A DNA stretch of 64,000 nt from Halostagnicola sp. A-GB9-2 (lineage in GTDB: Archaea > Halobacteriota > Halobacteria > Halobacteriales > Natrialbaceae): assembly GCF_030068615.1 (NCBI RefSeq), contig NZ_JASJOC010000001.1:310001-374000 (forward strand). Reading direction: 5' to 3'. How positions within the stretch are numbered: the first letter of the stretch is position 1; every line of letters starts with the position of its first letter. The position numbers and the translations under genes are program-made. Below the pieces are notes generated by a model. That model worked only from the letters and a program-made list of their open reading frames with translations, was not told the origin of the DNA and did not search any database. Positions 1 to 10,391 of the stretch are shown here, one piece after another.

Positions 1-1450
1 GTAGAACGACGACCGTCATCACGGCCGCGAAAACGATCGCGGCGTAGAGCCCAACCGGCTGCGAGAGCGATTCTCGCTCGAGGACCGGTTCTTCGATCCA
101 GAGCGCCTTGACGAGTCGCGAGTAGTAATACAGCGAGAGCGCGCTGTTGATCACGAGCGCCGCGGCGACGAACAGCAGTCCCGCATCGATCGAAGCGGTG
201 AACAGGAAGTACTTGCTGAAGAACCCGCCAAAGGGCGGGATTCCGGCGAGACTGAACATGAACACCGTCATCGCGACGCAGGCGATCGGCGCTTTCGCCG
301 AGAGTCCGTTGTAGTCCTCGAAGGTCCGTCCGACGCCCCAGTGTTCGGCCAGGCCGACGAACAGGAACGCGCCCGTGTTCATGAAGCCGTAGACGAACAG
401 GTGCATCAAGGCCGCACCCATGACGACGTCGTTCGCGCCGGCTCCGAGTCCGGCTAATCCGATCAGTGCGTAGCCGGCGTGACCGACCGAGGAGTACGCG
501 AGCATCCGCTTGACGTTGGTCTGGGTCGCCGCGGCGAAGTTCCCGATCGTCATCGTCACGATCGCGAGGATAATAAAGGCGACAGTCCAGTCGACGCCGA
601 TGACCGACGCCGTCGGCTCAAGCGGGAACGCGGTCGTAAACACGCGGAAGGCGATCACGAAGCCGGCGGCCTTGGAGGCCGAGGAGAGAAACGCCGCGAT
701 CGGTGCTGGTGCTCCCTCGTAGGCTTCAGGTGCCCAGAAGTGGAACGGGACGCTCGCGGTCTTGAACGCGAAGCCGCCGATCAACATCAGGATGCCAAGC
801 CCCAGAAGCGGCCCGTAGTCGGCGTCGAGGTTCTCCGCAATCGCGTCGAGTTGCATGAAGCCGGTTGCGCCGTAGACGAGGCTGATCCCGTAGACAAAGA
901 TTGCAGAGGACAGCGCGCCGATCAGGAAGTACTTGAGCCCGCCCTCGATGCTCCCGCGGTTGTCCTTGAGGATCGAAACCAGGGCGTAGGAGGGGAGACT
1001 CGCCAGCTCGAGGGCGATGAAGATCGTGACGAGGCTGTTCGAGGCGGCCATCGTCGCCATCCCCGTCGCGGCGAGCAACGTGAGCGTGTAGTACTCGGCC
1101 TGGTAGGTGTGGCCCTTCATGTAGTCGTAGCTCGCGATCGACACCAGCGAGGTGACGACCGTGACGACGACGATGAAAAACAGCGCGAGCTGATCGACCA
1201 CGAGTTGGCCATCGAAGAGCGAAATCGCTCCGAAGCCGCCGTCGGCCTGGGGCGTTCCGACGCCCGCGAGCAAGAACCAGACGGCGACGGCGAGTGCGGC
1301 GAGCGAGCCCGCGGTCGTCGTTCCGGCGAGGAACGCGCGGTTCGTCGTTCGCGGATTGATGCTATCGAAGACGAAAAGCACCATGGCCGAAAGCACCAGG
1401 ATGTATACCGGTGCCAACGCGGCCCACTCGGACAGTTCGATCGGGAACAT
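1..1450 (-). CDS. nuoN: Complex I subunit N (NuoN-like), C-terminus outside window
   Basis: Proton-pumping antiporter-like membrane subunit of the respiratory complex I core. The frame opens with ATG at 1450, sharing one base with the nuoM stop codon (TAATG), and stays open to base 1, so about 483 residues are visible and the C-terminus is missing. Repeated hydrophobic helices and the conserved stretches SVPFHFWAPEAYEGAP and QTNVKRMLAYSSVGHAGY are typical of the NuoN/M/L antiporter family. It is the last visible gene of the operon that begins at nuoA near 10.4 kb. Family assignment is firm. Confidence 0.93.
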   Translation of the reverse strand, partial: MFPIELSEWAALAPVYILVLSAMVLFVFDSINPRTTNRAFLAGTTTAGSLAALAVAVWFLLAGVGTPQADGGFGAISLFDGQLVVDQLALFFIVVVTVVTSLVSIASYDYMKGHTYQAEYYTLTLLAATGMATMAASNSLVTIFIALELASLPSYALVSILKDNRGSIEGGLKYFLIGALSSAIFVYGISLVYGATGFMQLDAIAENLDADYGPLLGLGILMLIGGFAFKTASVPFHFWAPEAYEGAPAPIAAFLSSASKAAGFVIAFRVFTTAFPLEPTASVIGVDWTVAFIILAIVTMTIGNFAAATQTNVKRMLAYSSVGHAGYALIGLAGLGAGANDVVMGAALMHLFVYGFMNTGAFLFVGLAEHWGVGRTFEDYNGLSAKAPIACVAMTVFMFSLAGIPPFGGFFSKYFLFTASIDAGLLFVAAALVINSALSLYYYSRLVKALWIEEPVLERESLSQPVGLYAAIVFAAVMTVVVL

Positions 1451-2994
1451 TAGCTCTCACCTCCGTGCTCTAAGATCGGATCAACTGCGTCTGTTATCAT
1501 GTCGAAGATCAACTCCGGTGCGACGCCGAGCGCGATGATAATCGCGAGCAACACGAACATCGGCGCGATGTCGTGTAGCGGAGCGCGACCGACGTCGTAG
1601 TCGGTTTCTAGCTCGTAGGGTCCAAAGACGGCTCGCTGGAGCGCAAACAGCAAGTAGCCGGCCACGATGACGATGCCGAACATCGCCAGCGCGGTGAAGA
1701 TCGGCGCGTACTCGAGGAACTCGGAGCCAAAGGCCCCGAAGAAGATGAAGTACTCGGCGGCGAAGCCGCTCATCAGCGGGAGGCCCATGTAGGCGAACGA
1801 ACCCGCGATGAGCACGCCGACCGCGATCGGCATCTTGTCTGCCATCCCGGACATATCCGTGAGCATCCGGGTGTGGGTCGCGTTGTAGATCACACCGACC
1901 GCCATGAACATCAGTCCCGAGATGAGTCCGTGCGAGACCATCTGGAAGGTCGCACCGCCGACGCCGAACTGGGTGAACGCGATCAATCCGAGGATCACGT
2001 AGCCCATCGAGGAAACCGAGGAGTACGCGACGACGCGTTTGAGATCGGTCTGTGCGAGCGCCAGCAGCGCACCGTATATCACGCTGATGACGGCGATAAC
2101 GGCGATCGGAATCGCGAACGTGCTGATGACCTCGTCGGGGAACATCGTGAAATTGAATCGCAACAGTGCGTAGGTCCCCATCTTCAGCAGAACGCCGGCC
2201 AGCAGCACCGACGCGGGGGTTGGCGCTTCGACGTGAGCGTCCGGTAGCCACGTGTGGAACGGCACAATTGGGACCTTCACCGCGAATCCGAGGAACATCG
2301 CGAGGAAGACCGCCGATGCGAGCGACGTGCCGCCGAGACCGAAGATTTCGGTCTGCGGACCGCCGTTGAGCATCGCCGCGGTAACCTCGGGCAGGGCGAA
2401 CGTCGTTACGTCAAGGCTGAAGACGAGCGCGATGAACGCACCGAACATCACCAGCGACGCCACGTTCGTATAGACGAAGAACTTGATCGCGGCGTACTTC
2501 CGGCGCGGGCCGCCCCAGATCCCGATCAGCAGATACATCGGGATGAGAACCGCCTCCCAGAAGATGAACCAGAGGAAGAAATCCAGCGCCGCGAAGACGC
2601 CGATCAGGTTCGCCTCGATAAAGAGGACGAGCCCGTAGAACTGCGACTCCCGATCGTCGATCGGGGTCCACGAACTCACGATGGCGAGCGTGGTCAGTAT
2701 CGTCGTCAGAACGACCAACGGGAGGCTAATCCCGTCGAGGCCGACAAACCACGAAATCGTATACTCGCCGAACTGGATCCACTCCACGCTGGATTCGAAT
2801 GCGATCGTGCCGCCGTCTGCAAGCAAGGCGTTCCCGCTCCCGTCGAACGCGGTCAGCAGATAGATACTCAGCGCCGCCGGAACGAGGCTGATCGCGAACG
2901 CGAGTTTGCCCGCGATTCGATTCGGCGCGACGAACGTGACCAGTGCACCGACCAGTGCGACTCCGATTAGTAACTCGAGCATCATAGGAACCAC
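1450..2994 (-). CDS. nuoM: Complex I subunit M (NuoM)
   Basis: Antiporter-like proton-translocating membrane subunit of complex I, 514 residues, near the usual NuoM length. It has about 14 hydrophobic helices and the signature VPFHTWLPDAHVEAP followed by KMGTYALLRFN and QTDLKRVVAYSSVSSMGY, which carry the conserved charged residues of the channel. The start overlaps the end of nuoL by 13 bases and the stop shares a base with the nuoN start, indicating translational coupling. No irregularity was seen. Confidence 0.95.
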   Translation of the reverse strand: MVPMMLELLIGVALVGALVTFVAPNRIAGKLAFAISLVPAALSIYLLTAFDGSGNALLADGGTIAFESSVEWIQFGEYTISWFVGLDGISLPLVVLTTILTTLAIVSSWTPIDDRESQFYGLVLFIEANLIGVFAALDFFLWFIFWEAVLIPMYLLIGIWGGPRRKYAAIKFFVYTNVASLVMFGAFIALVFSLDVTTFALPEVTAAMLNGGPQTEIFGLGGTSLASAVFLAMFLGFAVKVPIVPFHTWLPDAHVEAPTPASVLLAGVLLKMGTYALLRFNFTMFPDEVISTFAIPIAVIAVISVIYGALLALAQTDLKRVVAYSSVSSMGYVILGLIAFTQFGVGGATFQMVSHGLISGLMFMAVGVIYNATHTRMLTDMSGMADKMPIAVGVLIAGSFAYMGLPLMSGFAAEYFIFFGAFGSEFLEYAPIFTALAMFGIVIVAGYLLFALQRAVFGPYELETDYDVGRAPLHDIAPMFVLLAIIIALGVAPELIFDMITDAVDPILEHGGES

Positions 2995-5021
2995 CCTCCG
3001 TAGACGCCGAGTACAAGCAGTAGCCCGATGAACCCGGCAACCAACAGCGCCGCATAGTTCGTCACGAGACCCGTCTGAATGCGTTTGAGCCAGCTACTGC
3101 CAAAGAGGCTCACGCTCGAGACGCCGTTGACGACCCCGTCGATCACCGTCTGATCGAACCGGTCGGCCGCTCGAGCGACGGGAAGCGTCACGCCTTCTGC
3201 AAGCCAAACCTGTACCTCGTCCTGATAGTAGTTGCTCCGGAGCACGTCGCGAGCACCACCCAGTCGCTGGGTGTGCTCGGTCGGTTCCGGAACGTTGTAC
3301 AGCTTCCACGCCAGTCCCGCCCCGCTGAAGGCCAATCCGAGCGAGAGCGCGGCGGCCACGAGCAGGGTCGTCTCCTCCGAGCCGCCGATCAGCGCCGTTT
3401 CGTAGGGCAGCATGTCCCCGTAGAAGCCGTAGGTCAGCTCCTCGAGTCCGCCGTACTCACCGTCGAGCCAGCCCTCGAGGAACATGATGTCCAAATCGAG
3501 GAGCTTGCCGACGGGTGCGAGGTTCGCGACGCCAGCCACCAGCGAGAGAACACCGAGGACGACCAGCGGTGCCTTGACGCTCCACCCGATTCCGTGCGGA
3601 TCTTCCGCGGCGTCCGATCGCGGCTCGCCGTGGAAGGTAAGAAACACCATGCGGAAGGTGTAGAATCCGGTGAAGAAGACGGCAAGCAGGCCCATCGCGT
3701 AGGCCGCGAGGAAGACGTTGCTCTCGAGTCCGAGAATTATCGCGTCGTAGAGGATTTCGTCCTTGGACCAGAAGCCCGAGAACGGGATGATCCCCGCGAG
3801 TGCGAGTGCGCCCGCGAGGAACGTGTAGTAGGTGACGGGTGCCTTGTTCTTGAGGCCGCCCATCTTCCACATGTCCTGCTCGTGGTGCATGAGGATGATG
3901 ACGGCACCGGCCCCGAGGAACAGGAGCGCCTTGAAGAAGGCGTGGTTCATCAGGTGGAACACGCCGGCGACGTAGCCGCCGACGCCGAGACCGAGCATCA
4001 TGTAGCCGTACTGGCTGATCGTCGAGTACGCCAGCACCTGTTTGATGTCGTCTTTGACGACCGCCATCGTCGCCGCGAACAGCGCCGTAAAGCCGCCGAC
4101 GAAGGCGATAATCGCGAGTGCGCTCGGCGAGAGCGCGTAGTAGCCGAACATCCGTGCGACGAGGTAGACGCCAGCCGCGACCATCGTCGCCGCGTGGATG
4201 AGCGCTGAAACGGTCGTCGGACCTTCCATCGCGTCGGGAAGCCAGGTGTGGAGCGGGAACTGTGCGGATTTCCCGATCACGCCGCCTAACACGAGCAGTC
4301 CGGTAATCGTAATCCACGTTTCGGCGTCGAATCCGAACAGCGTCTCGCCGCCGTCGAGGGCGGCTTCGGCTTCGGCGACGAACGAGCCGTCACCCGCGAA
4401 CGCGAGCGTCCCGAACGTCGCGCCGATGGCGACGACGCCGACCAGGAAGAAGTAGTCACCGAAGCGGGTGACCAAAAACGCCTTCTTCGCGGCCGAGGGC
4501 GCGGACTTCGTTCGGAACCAGAAGCCGATCAGGAGGTACGAACAGAGCCCGACCAGCTCGAAGAACATGAACGCCATCAGCAGGTTGTCCGCGAAGACGA
4601 ACGCGAGCATGCTGAACGTAAAGAGCCCGAGTTCGGCGTAGTATCGCGGCAGTCCTTTCTCACCCTCGGCATTCATGTAACCGAGGCTGAAGACGTGGAC
4701 GAGCAGCGCGATCAGCGAGACGATAACGAGCATCAGCGCCGAGAGCGGATCGATCAGGATTCCGAACGTGAACGCGATCCCCTCCGCGGCCGTGTGCCCT
4801 GCCGTGTCGCCGACCGCCCATTCGTAGTACGTTTCGTGGTGTACCTCGCCGCTCGCGACGGCCGCGAGCATCAACAGCGAGAGACCGAGCGAGCCGGCCG
4901 TCGCGAAGATACCCGCGATGGCACCCTTCTTCGGCATCGCATCGCCGAAGACGAGTGCGACGACGAACGCCGCAAGCGGGAGCAGTGCTATCGCCGGTGC
5001 GTATGTAAAGAACTCTTCCAT
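2982..5021 (-). CDS. nuoL: Complex I subunit L (NuoL)
   Basis: Largest antiporter-like membrane subunit of complex I, 679 residues; in the family it carries the long lateral C-terminal helix that spans the membrane arm. Visible signatures are FPLHTWLPDAMEGPTTVSAL, the conserved KDDIKQVLAYSTISQYGYM and MGGLKNKAP. Helices fill the first 500 residues, followed by a more polar linker and a final hydrophobic helix (about 655-678), as expected for NuoL. It lies 4 bases after nuoK in the same operon. Confidence 0.95.
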   Translation of the reverse strand: MEEFFTYAPAIALLPLAAFVVALVFGDAMPKKGAIAGIFATAGSLGLSLLMLAAVASGEVHHETYYEWAVGDTAGHTAAEGIAFTFGILIDPLSALMLVIVSLIALLVHVFSLGYMNAEGEKGLPRYYAELGLFTFSMLAFVFADNLLMAFMFFELVGLCSYLLIGFWFRTKSAPSAAKKAFLVTRFGDYFFLVGVVAIGATFGTLAFAGDGSFVAEAEAALDGGETLFGFDAETWITITGLLVLGGVIGKSAQFPLHTWLPDAMEGPTTVSALIHAATMVAAGVYLVARMFGYYALSPSALAIIAFVGGFTALFAATMAVVKDDIKQVLAYSTISQYGYMMLGLGVGGYVAGVFHLMNHAFFKALLFLGAGAVIILMHHEQDMWKMGGLKNKAPVTYYTFLAGALALAGIIPFSGFWSKDEILYDAIILGLESNVFLAAYAMGLLAVFFTGFYTFRMVFLTFHGEPRSDAAEDPHGIGWSVKAPLVVLGVLSLVAGVANLAPVGKLLDLDIMFLEGWLDGEYGGLEELTYGFYGDMLPYETALIGGSEETTLLVAAALSLGLAFSGAGLAWKLYNVPEPTEHTQRLGGARDVLRSNYYQDEVQVWLAEGVTLPVARAADRFDQTVIDGVVNGVSSVSLFGSSWLKRIQTGLVTNYAALLVAGFIGLLLVLGVYGGWFL

Positions 5022-5025
5022 CGTC

Positions 5026-5328
5026 TTACCACCTCATCTGCGACGGGACCGTGACGTCGACGTCACGGAAGTTGCGATACAGTACCAAGATAATACCAAG
5101 GCCGATGGCCACCTCCGCGGCGGCCAACGCTATCGTAAACAATGCGAAGATCTGTCCCGTGATGTTGCCGTGATAGAACGCGAACGCAACCAGGTTAATA
5201 TTCGCCGCGTTGAGCATCAACTCGACGGACATCAGGAACATCAACGCGTTTCGTCGGGTGAGCACGCCGAAGAGCCCGATACAGAACAGGGCCATCGACA
5301 GCACGATGTAGTGTTCGATACCGATCAC
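5026..5328 (-). CDS. nuoK: Complex I subunit K (NuoK)
   Basis: Small three-helix membrane subunit of complex I, 100 residues, the normal NuoK length. The segment RRNALMFLMSVELMLNA contains the conserved membrane glutamate of helix 2, and a second conserved glutamate lies in ALAAAEVAIGLGI of helix 3. The start overlaps the preceding gene's stop as ATGA. The final acidic/aromatic tail after helix 3 is short and unremarkable. Confidence 0.95.
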   Translation of the reverse strand: MIGIEHYIVLSMALFCIGLFGVLTRRNALMFLMSVELMLNAANINLVAFAFYHGNITGQIFALFTIALAAAEVAIGLGIILVLYRNFRDVDVTVPSQMRW

Positions 5329-5789
5329 GCGTCCTCACCTCCGTCGGTCTGGACGGACCCATCGTCCATCGGTCCCGATCCGGATCGGAACTCGGCATCA
5401 TCATCGGTAACCGAGGCGATGTTGCCGCGCCGACCCGCGTTTACACCAGTCGATTGACTCGAGAGCGCCGCGACCGGCTCGCCCTCGTCTTCGCGTTTCG
5501 CGAGGACGAGCGCGGCGTCCAGTGCGGCGTCCAAGACGATGGCGACCAGGAAGAACGAAACGAGGAACGGTTCGGTGTTCCCCATCGATCCCTCGGTCGA
5601 CTGTAGCGGCTCGAGATCGAACAGCGCGTAACCGATCTCGGAGGTGACCGAGATCCCGTCCGGGAATCCCTGCATCGTTCCGGTAAAGGTGGTGTTCAAC
5701 ACGATCGCCGTCATCATGCCGAACAGGGCGATTGCGAGAACGCCCGGCAGGAGGAACGAACCCACTCTGAGTTCGGGTCGTGTCGTCAT
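5325..5789 (-). CDS. Complex I subunit J, C-terminal half (NuoJ2-like)
   Basis: Second of two genes that together correspond to NuoJ. It has 154 residues: two to three hydrophobic helices (about 9-33 and 72-96) followed by a soluble, Asp/Ser/Gly-rich tail of about 50 residues unlike bacterial NuoJ. The helix FFLVAIVLDAALDAALVLAKR resembles the last NuoJ helix. It overlaps both neighbours by ATGA junctions. The function is inferred from operon position between J1 and K and from hydrophobicity; sequence conservation alone is weak. Confidence 0.85.
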   Translation of the reverse strand: MTTRPELRVGSFLLPGVLAIALFGMMTAIVLNTTFTGTMQGFPDGISVTSEIGYALFDLEPLQSTEGSMGNTEPFLVSFFLVAIVLDAALDAALVLAKREDEGEPVAALSSQSTGVNAGRRGNIASVTDDDAEFRSGSGPMDDGSVQTDGGEDA

Positions 5790-6061
5790 GACTGTGTCAC
5801 CTCCTGCTCGTCGATCTCGTCCGTGTCACGTTGGGTCAACATGACCGCGAACGTGATGAGGATGAGTACGCCGCCGACGTAGACGAGGATCTGCATCATC
5901 GCCATGAATTCCGCGGCGAGCATGACGTAGTACACCGCGATACTCAGCAGGGAGATGCCAAGCATGAGCGCTGAGTGCCACGGATCTTTGAAGAGAACGA
6001 CGCCGAGCGCACTCGAGAGGGTGATGATCGCGAACAGGGAGAACGCGATCGCCTCCATCAT
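5786..6061 (-). CDS. nuoJ: Complex I subunit J, N-terminal half (NuoJ1-like)
   Basis: First half of a split NuoJ, 91 residues with three hydrophobic helices. The motif SALMLGISLLSIAVYYVMLA followed by EFMAMMQILVYVGGVLILI is the diagnostic NuoJ core, which in bacterial and mitochondrial homologues contains the pi-bulge helix at the quinone-proton coupling junction. The protein stops after TQRDTDEIDEQEVTQS, where bacterial NuoJ continues, and the remainder is encoded by the next gene. ATGA overlaps join it to nuoI and to J2. Confidence 0.9.
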   Translation of the reverse strand: MMEAIAFSLFAIITLSSALGVVLFKDPWHSALMLGISLLSIAVYYVMLAAEFMAMMQILVYVGGVLILITFAVMLTQRDTDEIDEQEVTQS

Positions 6062-6519
6062 TGGTAATCGACCTCCCCTTCACCGTCGCCGATCCAGGCG
6101 CCCCGATCGGGTTCACGGGACTCGAGCGGATCGATGTCCTTGTACCACGGCACTGCTTTGAGTTGTTCTTTGTTATAGACGAGATCGTTTTTCGTGTCGC
6201 CCGTAAACTCGAAGTTCTGGGTGAGCAAGATCGCGTCAACGGGACAGACCTCCTCGCAGAGGCGACAGTAGATACACTGTCCAATGTGGAGGTTGTACTG
6301 TTCGCCGTTTCGTTTGTCGTCCATCACGATTTGAATCGTGTCGTTCGGACAGACATTCTCACACTGGCGACACCAGATACAGCGCTCCTGGCTAAACTTG
6401 TGGACGCCGCGGAATCGCGGCGAAACGTCCGGCGCAGTCTCGGGGTACTCCACGGTGAACGTAGAGCCATCCAGTGCGTGTTTCATCGTCGTTGCCATCG
6501 ATTTGAGTATCCCAATCAT
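6058..6519 (-). CDS. nuoI: Complex I subunit I, 2x[4Fe-4S] ferredoxin-like (NuoI)
   Basis: Peripheral-arm Fe-S subunit that carries two [4Fe-4S] clusters (N6a/N6b) passing electrons toward cluster N2 and quinone. The two motifs CIWCRQCENVCP and CIYCRLCEEVCP are complete. I chose ATG 6519 (MIGILKS), giving 153 residues and an ATGA overlap with nuoH; a longer upstream reading would run 40 codons into nuoH with no homology. The electron donor to this subunit is unknown here because no NADH module genes follow. Confidence 0.94.
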   Translation of the reverse strand: MIGILKSMATTMKHALDGSTFTVEYPETAPDVSPRFRGVHKFSQERCIWCRQCENVCPNDTIQIVMDDKRNGEQYNLHIGQCIYCRLCEEVCPVDAILLTQNFEFTGDTKNDLVYNKEQLKAVPWYKDIDPLESREPDRGAWIGDGEGEVDYQ

Positions 6520-7625
6520 GCTATCAGCCCCACGATTACCGCGGTGAGCACAAGATTTGCAAACGAAAGGACCAACAGGCCCTTCCAACCGATTTCGATC
6601 AACTGGTCGATCCTGACCCGCGGCACTGCCGAACGGAGCCACTGGGTCAGCATGAACACGCCCCAGATCTTTATCAGGAACCAGACGATCCCTAACTGCT
6701 CAGGTCCGGGCCCGGCCGGTCCGCCGAGGAAGATCGTCGCGATAATCGCTCCGCCGAGGAAAATGTGTAAGAACTCCCCGAGGTAGATCAGGACGAAGTA
6801 GACCGAGGAGTACTCGGTCTGGTAACCGGCGACGATCTCGGTCGGTGCCTCCGGCGTGTCGAACGGATTCCGCCCGACCTCCGCGAAGTTCGCCACCAGG
6901 AAGAGGACGAACGCGAACGGGTTGACGAGCGCGTACCAGGCCGGAATCGAGACGATTCCGAGATCGAGTAACGTCTGCGTCTGGGCGTCGACGATCGTAC
7001 TCATCTGCAGGGAGCCGGCGAAAATGACGACCGACATCCCCGTGACGACGAGCGGAATCTCGTAGGCGACGTTCTGTGCAACAGCGCGCAGGCCGCCGAG
7101 CATCGAGTACTTGTTCGCCGATGCGTAGCCGGCCATCACCAATCCGAGGCTGGCGATTCCAGCGACGGCGAAGACGAACACCAGTCCGACTTCGGGATCC
7201 GCGAGTTGAACGCCGCTGCCCATCGGAATCACCGCGAATCCGAGCATCGCCGAGGACGCGACGACGATCGGCGCGAGGTCGTAGGCCGGCCGATCGGCGT
7301 CTTCCGGAATAATGTTCTCCTTCGAGAGGAGCCGAACGGCGTCGGCGACAATGATGAACAAACCGGCAGGACCGGCTCGGTTGACCGCAATTCGATCCGT
7401 GAACGCGGCGGTAATTTTTCGTTTCGCCCACGGACCGGCGACGCCGGTCATCGCGAGCATCAGGTTGCCGACGAGAAACGCGGCGAGAAACGCCGCGGTC
7501 AGTTCGCCTGCCACCCCGAACTCGCCGAGTCCGGTGATGTCGCTGATCCGTTCGGGAAGGAGTGGCTCGCCGACTTGCAGCGGACCGGCGATCTGCAACG
7601 ACTCCGCAGTCTCTCCCCGGCTCAT
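6516..7625 (-). CDS. nuoH: Complex I subunit H (NuoH)
   Basis: Membrane subunit that forms much of the quinone-binding chamber at the junction of the two arms; 369 residues with about eight to nine helices. Conserved NuoH features are visible: [19 protein letters not shown], the charged loop [20 protein letters not shown] with its invariant acidic residues, and [18 protein letters not shown] near the C-terminus. The N-terminal 25 residues are hydrophilic and specific to this lineage. Start and stop are both in ATGA overlaps with neighbours. Confidence 0.95.
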   Translation of the reverse strand: MSRGETAESLQIAGPLQVGEPLLPERISDITGLGEFGVAGELTAAFLAAFLVGNLMLAMTGVAGPWAKRKITAAFTDRIAVNRAGPAGLFIIVADAVRLLSKENIIPEDADRPAYDLAPIVVASSAMLGFAVIPMGSGVQLADPEVGLVFVFAVAGIASLGLVMAGYASANKYSMLGGLRAVAQNVAYEIPLVVTGMSVVIFAGSLQMSTIVDAQTQTLLDLGIVSIPAWYALVNPFAFVLFLVANFAEVGRNPFDTPEAPTEIVAGYQTEYSSVYFVLIYLGEFLHIFLGGAIIATIFLGGPAGPGPEQLGIVWFLIKIWGVFMLTQWLRSAVPRVRIDQLIEIGWKGLLVLSFANLVLTAVIVGLIA

Positions 7626-9280
7626 CGATCCACCTCGCCGAGGACGATGTCGAGGCTGCCAAGCGACGCGATCAGATCAGGGATGTACTCGCCCTGGACC
7701 ATCTGCTCGAGTGCCGAGAGGTTGTGGAAACACGGACTGCGGATCTTGAACCGACCGGGTTTGTCCGTCCCGTCCGATCGGATGTAGATGCCGAGTTCAC
7801 CCTTCGCGCCTTCGACGGCGCGGTAGACTTCCGTGTCCGCATCCGGTTTGAGGGTCCGTGGGACGTTCGCCTGGACCTCTCGTTCGTCTTCAGGCCACTC
7901 CTCGAGCAAGTCGAGACACTGCTCGATGATCTTCGCGGATTCCTCGACTTCCTGCATGCGGACGAGCACGCGGGAGTAGTTGTCACAGCCGTCTTCGGTG
8001 ACGACATCCCACTCCAAGTTCTCGTAGTAGCCGTAGGGGTCGTCTCGACGAAGGTCGATATCGACGCCGGAACCTCGAGCGACGGGTCCGGTACAGCCGT
8101 ACTCCTTGGCGACCTCGGGCTCGAGGATTCCCGTGTCGACACAGCGAATCTGGAAGATCTCGTTCGAAGTGATGAGATCGTTGTACTCGTCGACTTTCGC
8201 CGGGAGCTCGTCGAGGAAATCGCGCGTCTGTGCGATGAACTCCTCCCGTGGTTCCGGCAGATCCCAGGCGACGCCGCCGAGCCGGAAGTAGTTGAACATC
8301 AGCCGCTGACCGGTGAGGTCTTCGAGGATGTCCTGAACGACTTCTCGATCACGGAACGCGTACTGGAAAACGGCCGTAAAGTCCCCGTAGACGTCCAGTG
8401 CGAACGTGCCGAGTGCCAGCATGTGCGAGGCGATCCGACAGAGTTCGGCACCCATTGTCCGGATGACCTGCGCGTACTCGGGCACCTCGATGTCTGCCAG
8501 ATCCTCGGCCGTTCGAGCGTAGGCCCACTCGTTGAGCAGGCCGGACGAAACGTAGTCCCAGCGGTCGGGATACGGCATGATCTGGTGACGGTAGGTTCCC
8601 TGCTGGCACATCTGCTCTTCACAGCGGTGTAGATAACCAACGTCGGGATCGACGTCGAGGACGGTTTCGCCGTCTAGCACTGCCTTGATGTGGAGCACAC
8701 CGTGTGTCGCCGGGTGGTGCGGACCGACGTTCAGGAACATCGTGTCCGACTCCGAATCGACGTGATCCGGCTGAATCGGGTTTTCGTGCTCCGAGAGCGT
8801 CACGAGCTGTGGTTTCGTCTGGTCGTAATCGTTCGAGAGCGGGTGTCCCTGCCACGTCTCCGGAAGGAGTATTCGTCGCGGGTCAGGGTGACCCTCATAG
8901 TCGATGCCAACGAGGTCGAACGCCTCGCGTTCGTGCCAGTCAGCGGTCCGAAAGACCGGCTCTGCGGACTGGCTGACGGGCTGGTCGAGGGTCGTTGGCA
9001 CGACGATGCTGACCTCCTGTGTCGGATCGACGTACTTTTTTAGGTGGTAGATCGACTCGTATCGGTCCTGGTACTGCTGTGCGGTGAGACAGGAGAGGTG
9101 ATCGAACCCTGCCTCATCGCGCAGATCGAAGAGCACGTCTTGGACGTCGTCCGGGTTGATGACGAACCCCGGCGCGTTCAGGTGATCGTCGCGACCGATC
9201 GCCCGGTCGCCGATCAGCGCCTCGAGTTCGTCTTCGGTGACGTCGACGTCCTGCGGTCGTGGTTCGATTTCGGTACTCAT
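7622..9280 (-). CDS. nuoCD: Complex I fused subunits C and D (NuoCD)
   Basis: Fusion of NuoC (about residues 1-165) and the 49-kDa NuoD (about 175-552), 552 residues in all. The C part shows the segment [25 protein letters not shown] cut here to its core [16 protein letters not shown]; the D part shows [13 protein letters not shown], whose His loop approaches quinone in characterised homologues, and [17 protein letters not shown]. Fused C-D is common in bacteria and haloarchaea. It is linked to nuoB and nuoH by ATGA overlaps. Confidence 0.95.
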   Translation of the reverse strand: MSTEIEPRPQDVDVTEDELEALIGDRAIGRDDHLNAPGFVINPDDVQDVLFDLRDEAGFDHLSCLTAQQYQDRYESIYHLKKYVDPTQEVSIVVPTTLDQPVSQSAEPVFRTADWHEREAFDLVGIDYEGHPDPRRILLPETWQGHPLSNDYDQTKPQLVTLSEHENPIQPDHVDSESDTMFLNVGPHHPATHGVLHIKAVLDGETVLDVDPDVGYLHRCEEQMCQQGTYRHQIMPYPDRWDYVSSGLLNEWAYARTAEDLADIEVPEYAQVIRTMGAELCRIASHMLALGTFALDVYGDFTAVFQYAFRDREVVQDILEDLTGQRLMFNYFRLGGVAWDLPEPREEFIAQTRDFLDELPAKVDEYNDLITSNEIFQIRCVDTGILEPEVAKEYGCTGPVARGSGVDIDLRRDDPYGYYENLEWDVVTEDGCDNYSRVLVRMQEVEESAKIIEQCLDLLEEWPEDEREVQANVPRTLKPDADTEVYRAVEGAKGELGIYIRSDGTDKPGRFKIRSPCFHNLSALEQMVQGEYIPDLIASLGSLDIVLGEVDR

Positions 9281-9981
9281 GGTGAATCAGCCCAATTATA
9301 ACGCATGACGAGATCCTCCTCGTCGATGTCGTCGGCCAGTTTCTGCACGAGTTCGTCCTTCGGTAGATCGCCGAACTGCTCGAGTTCGTACGGCTTGACG
9401 ACGACGGGTGACGATTCGCCGTTTTTGATCCGCTCTTGTAGCTTCGCAACGCCATAGACGAGCGCCTCGGGTCGGGGCGGACAGCCGGGAACGTGGATGT
9501 CGACCGGGATGATCTCCTCGGCACCCTTGACGACATTATACCCTTCCTGGAAGGGGCCACCGGAGATCGTACACGAACCCATCCCGACGACGAACTTCGG
9601 TTCGGGCATCTGATCGTAGACGCGTTTCATCCGCGGACCGAACTTCGAGACGATCGTCCCGGGGACAATCATCACGTCGGCCTGTCGCGGTGACGCACGC
9701 GGGACACCTGCACCGAACCGGTCGAGATCGTGTTTGATCGCGTACGTGTGAATCATCTCGATGCTACAGCAGGCGATCCCGAACTGTAGCATGAACATCG
9801 AGTTCCCCCGAACCCAGTTCATGAACTGGTCGAACTTCGTGAGGATAAACGGCGACGCGCCGAATGCCTCCCGAAGCTTCGAGTTGAATCGATTGTCGAG
9901 TCCCTCTCCCATCCGCGCTTCTCGAGTGTCGGTCGAGGGGGCTGTACTGTCGTAGATCTGTTGACGTGGTTCGTTGCTCAT
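9277..9981 (-). CDS. nuoB: Complex I subunit B, cluster N2 protein (NuoB)
   Basis: Soluble subunit holding the terminal [4Fe-4S] cluster N2 that reduces quinone; 234 residues. The ligands are visible as the tandem cysteines in [14 protein letters not shown], the cysteine in [12 protein letters not shown] and the one in [11 protein letters not shown]. An N-terminal extension of about 30 residues before the conserved domain is haloarchaeal in style. ATGA overlaps link it to nuoA upstream and nuoCD downstream. Confidence 0.96.
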   Translation of the reverse strand: MSNEPRQQIYDSTAPSTDTREARMGEGLDNRFNSKLREAFGASPFILTKFDQFMNWVRGNSMFMLQFGIACCSIEMIHTYAIKHDLDRFGAGVPRASPRQADVMIVPGTIVSKFGPRMKRVYDQMPEPKFVVGMGSCTISGGPFQEGYNVVKGAEEIIPVDIHVPGCPPRPEALVYGVAKLQERIKNGESSPVVVKPYELEQFGDLPKDELVQKLADDIDEEDLVMRYNWADSP

Positions 9982-10391
9982 GGTCGATCAGCCTCCGCTT
10001 CGACCTGGAACGGACTTCGTGCCCACTGTACTGCACCGCTGCGCCACGCCCAGGCGAGTCCGACGAGGAGTATTGCGACGAATATTAGCATCGGACCGAG
10101 TATCTCGGCGAGAGAGACAGCATCCGATTCGACGGCATCCAGGTAGACGACCGCCCACGGGAACAGGAGGACGGTTTCGATGTCAAAGATGAGAAAGAGA
10201 AGGGCGACCATGTAGTACTGGATGTTAAAGCGGATGCGTGTCCCGCCGGTCGGGACCTCGCCACTCTCGTAGGTGGCGCGTTTGCTCGTTTCGGGTACGC
10301 TGGGTCTGATGAGATACGAAACCGCCATCATGCCGAGCGGAATCAGTAATCCCACGAACGCCAGCATCCCCACAGCGATCCATTCATTCAT
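9978..10391 (-). CDS. nuoA: Complex I subunit A (NuoA), first gene of operon
   Basis: Three-helix membrane subunit at the quinone chamber; the conserved YESGEVPTGGTRIRFNIQYY and FLIFDIETVLLFPWAV stretches identify NuoA. Two starts are possible. ATG 10421 lies directly against the only good TATA-like sequence (10423-10430), which would place it at or before the transcription start. ATG 10391 (MNEWIAVG) lies about 36 bases from that TATA and begins the first membrane helix, so I chose it (137 residues). If 10421 were right the protein would be 147 residues. Confidence 0.88.
   Translation of the reverse strand: MNEWIAVGMLAFVGLLIPLGMMAVSYLIRPSVPETSKRATYESGEVPTGGTRIRFNIQYYMVALLFLIFDIETVLLFPWAVVYLDAVESDAVSLAEILGPMLIFVAILLVGLAWAWRSGAVQWARSPFQVEAEADRP

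Noticed and set aside
479-1453. Long plus-strand Arg-rich reading antisense to nuoN
   Set aside because: Its composition is basic and repetitive, unlike acidic haloarchaeal proteins, and the minus strand encodes a clear membrane subunit here. High-GC genes often leave such antisense readings.
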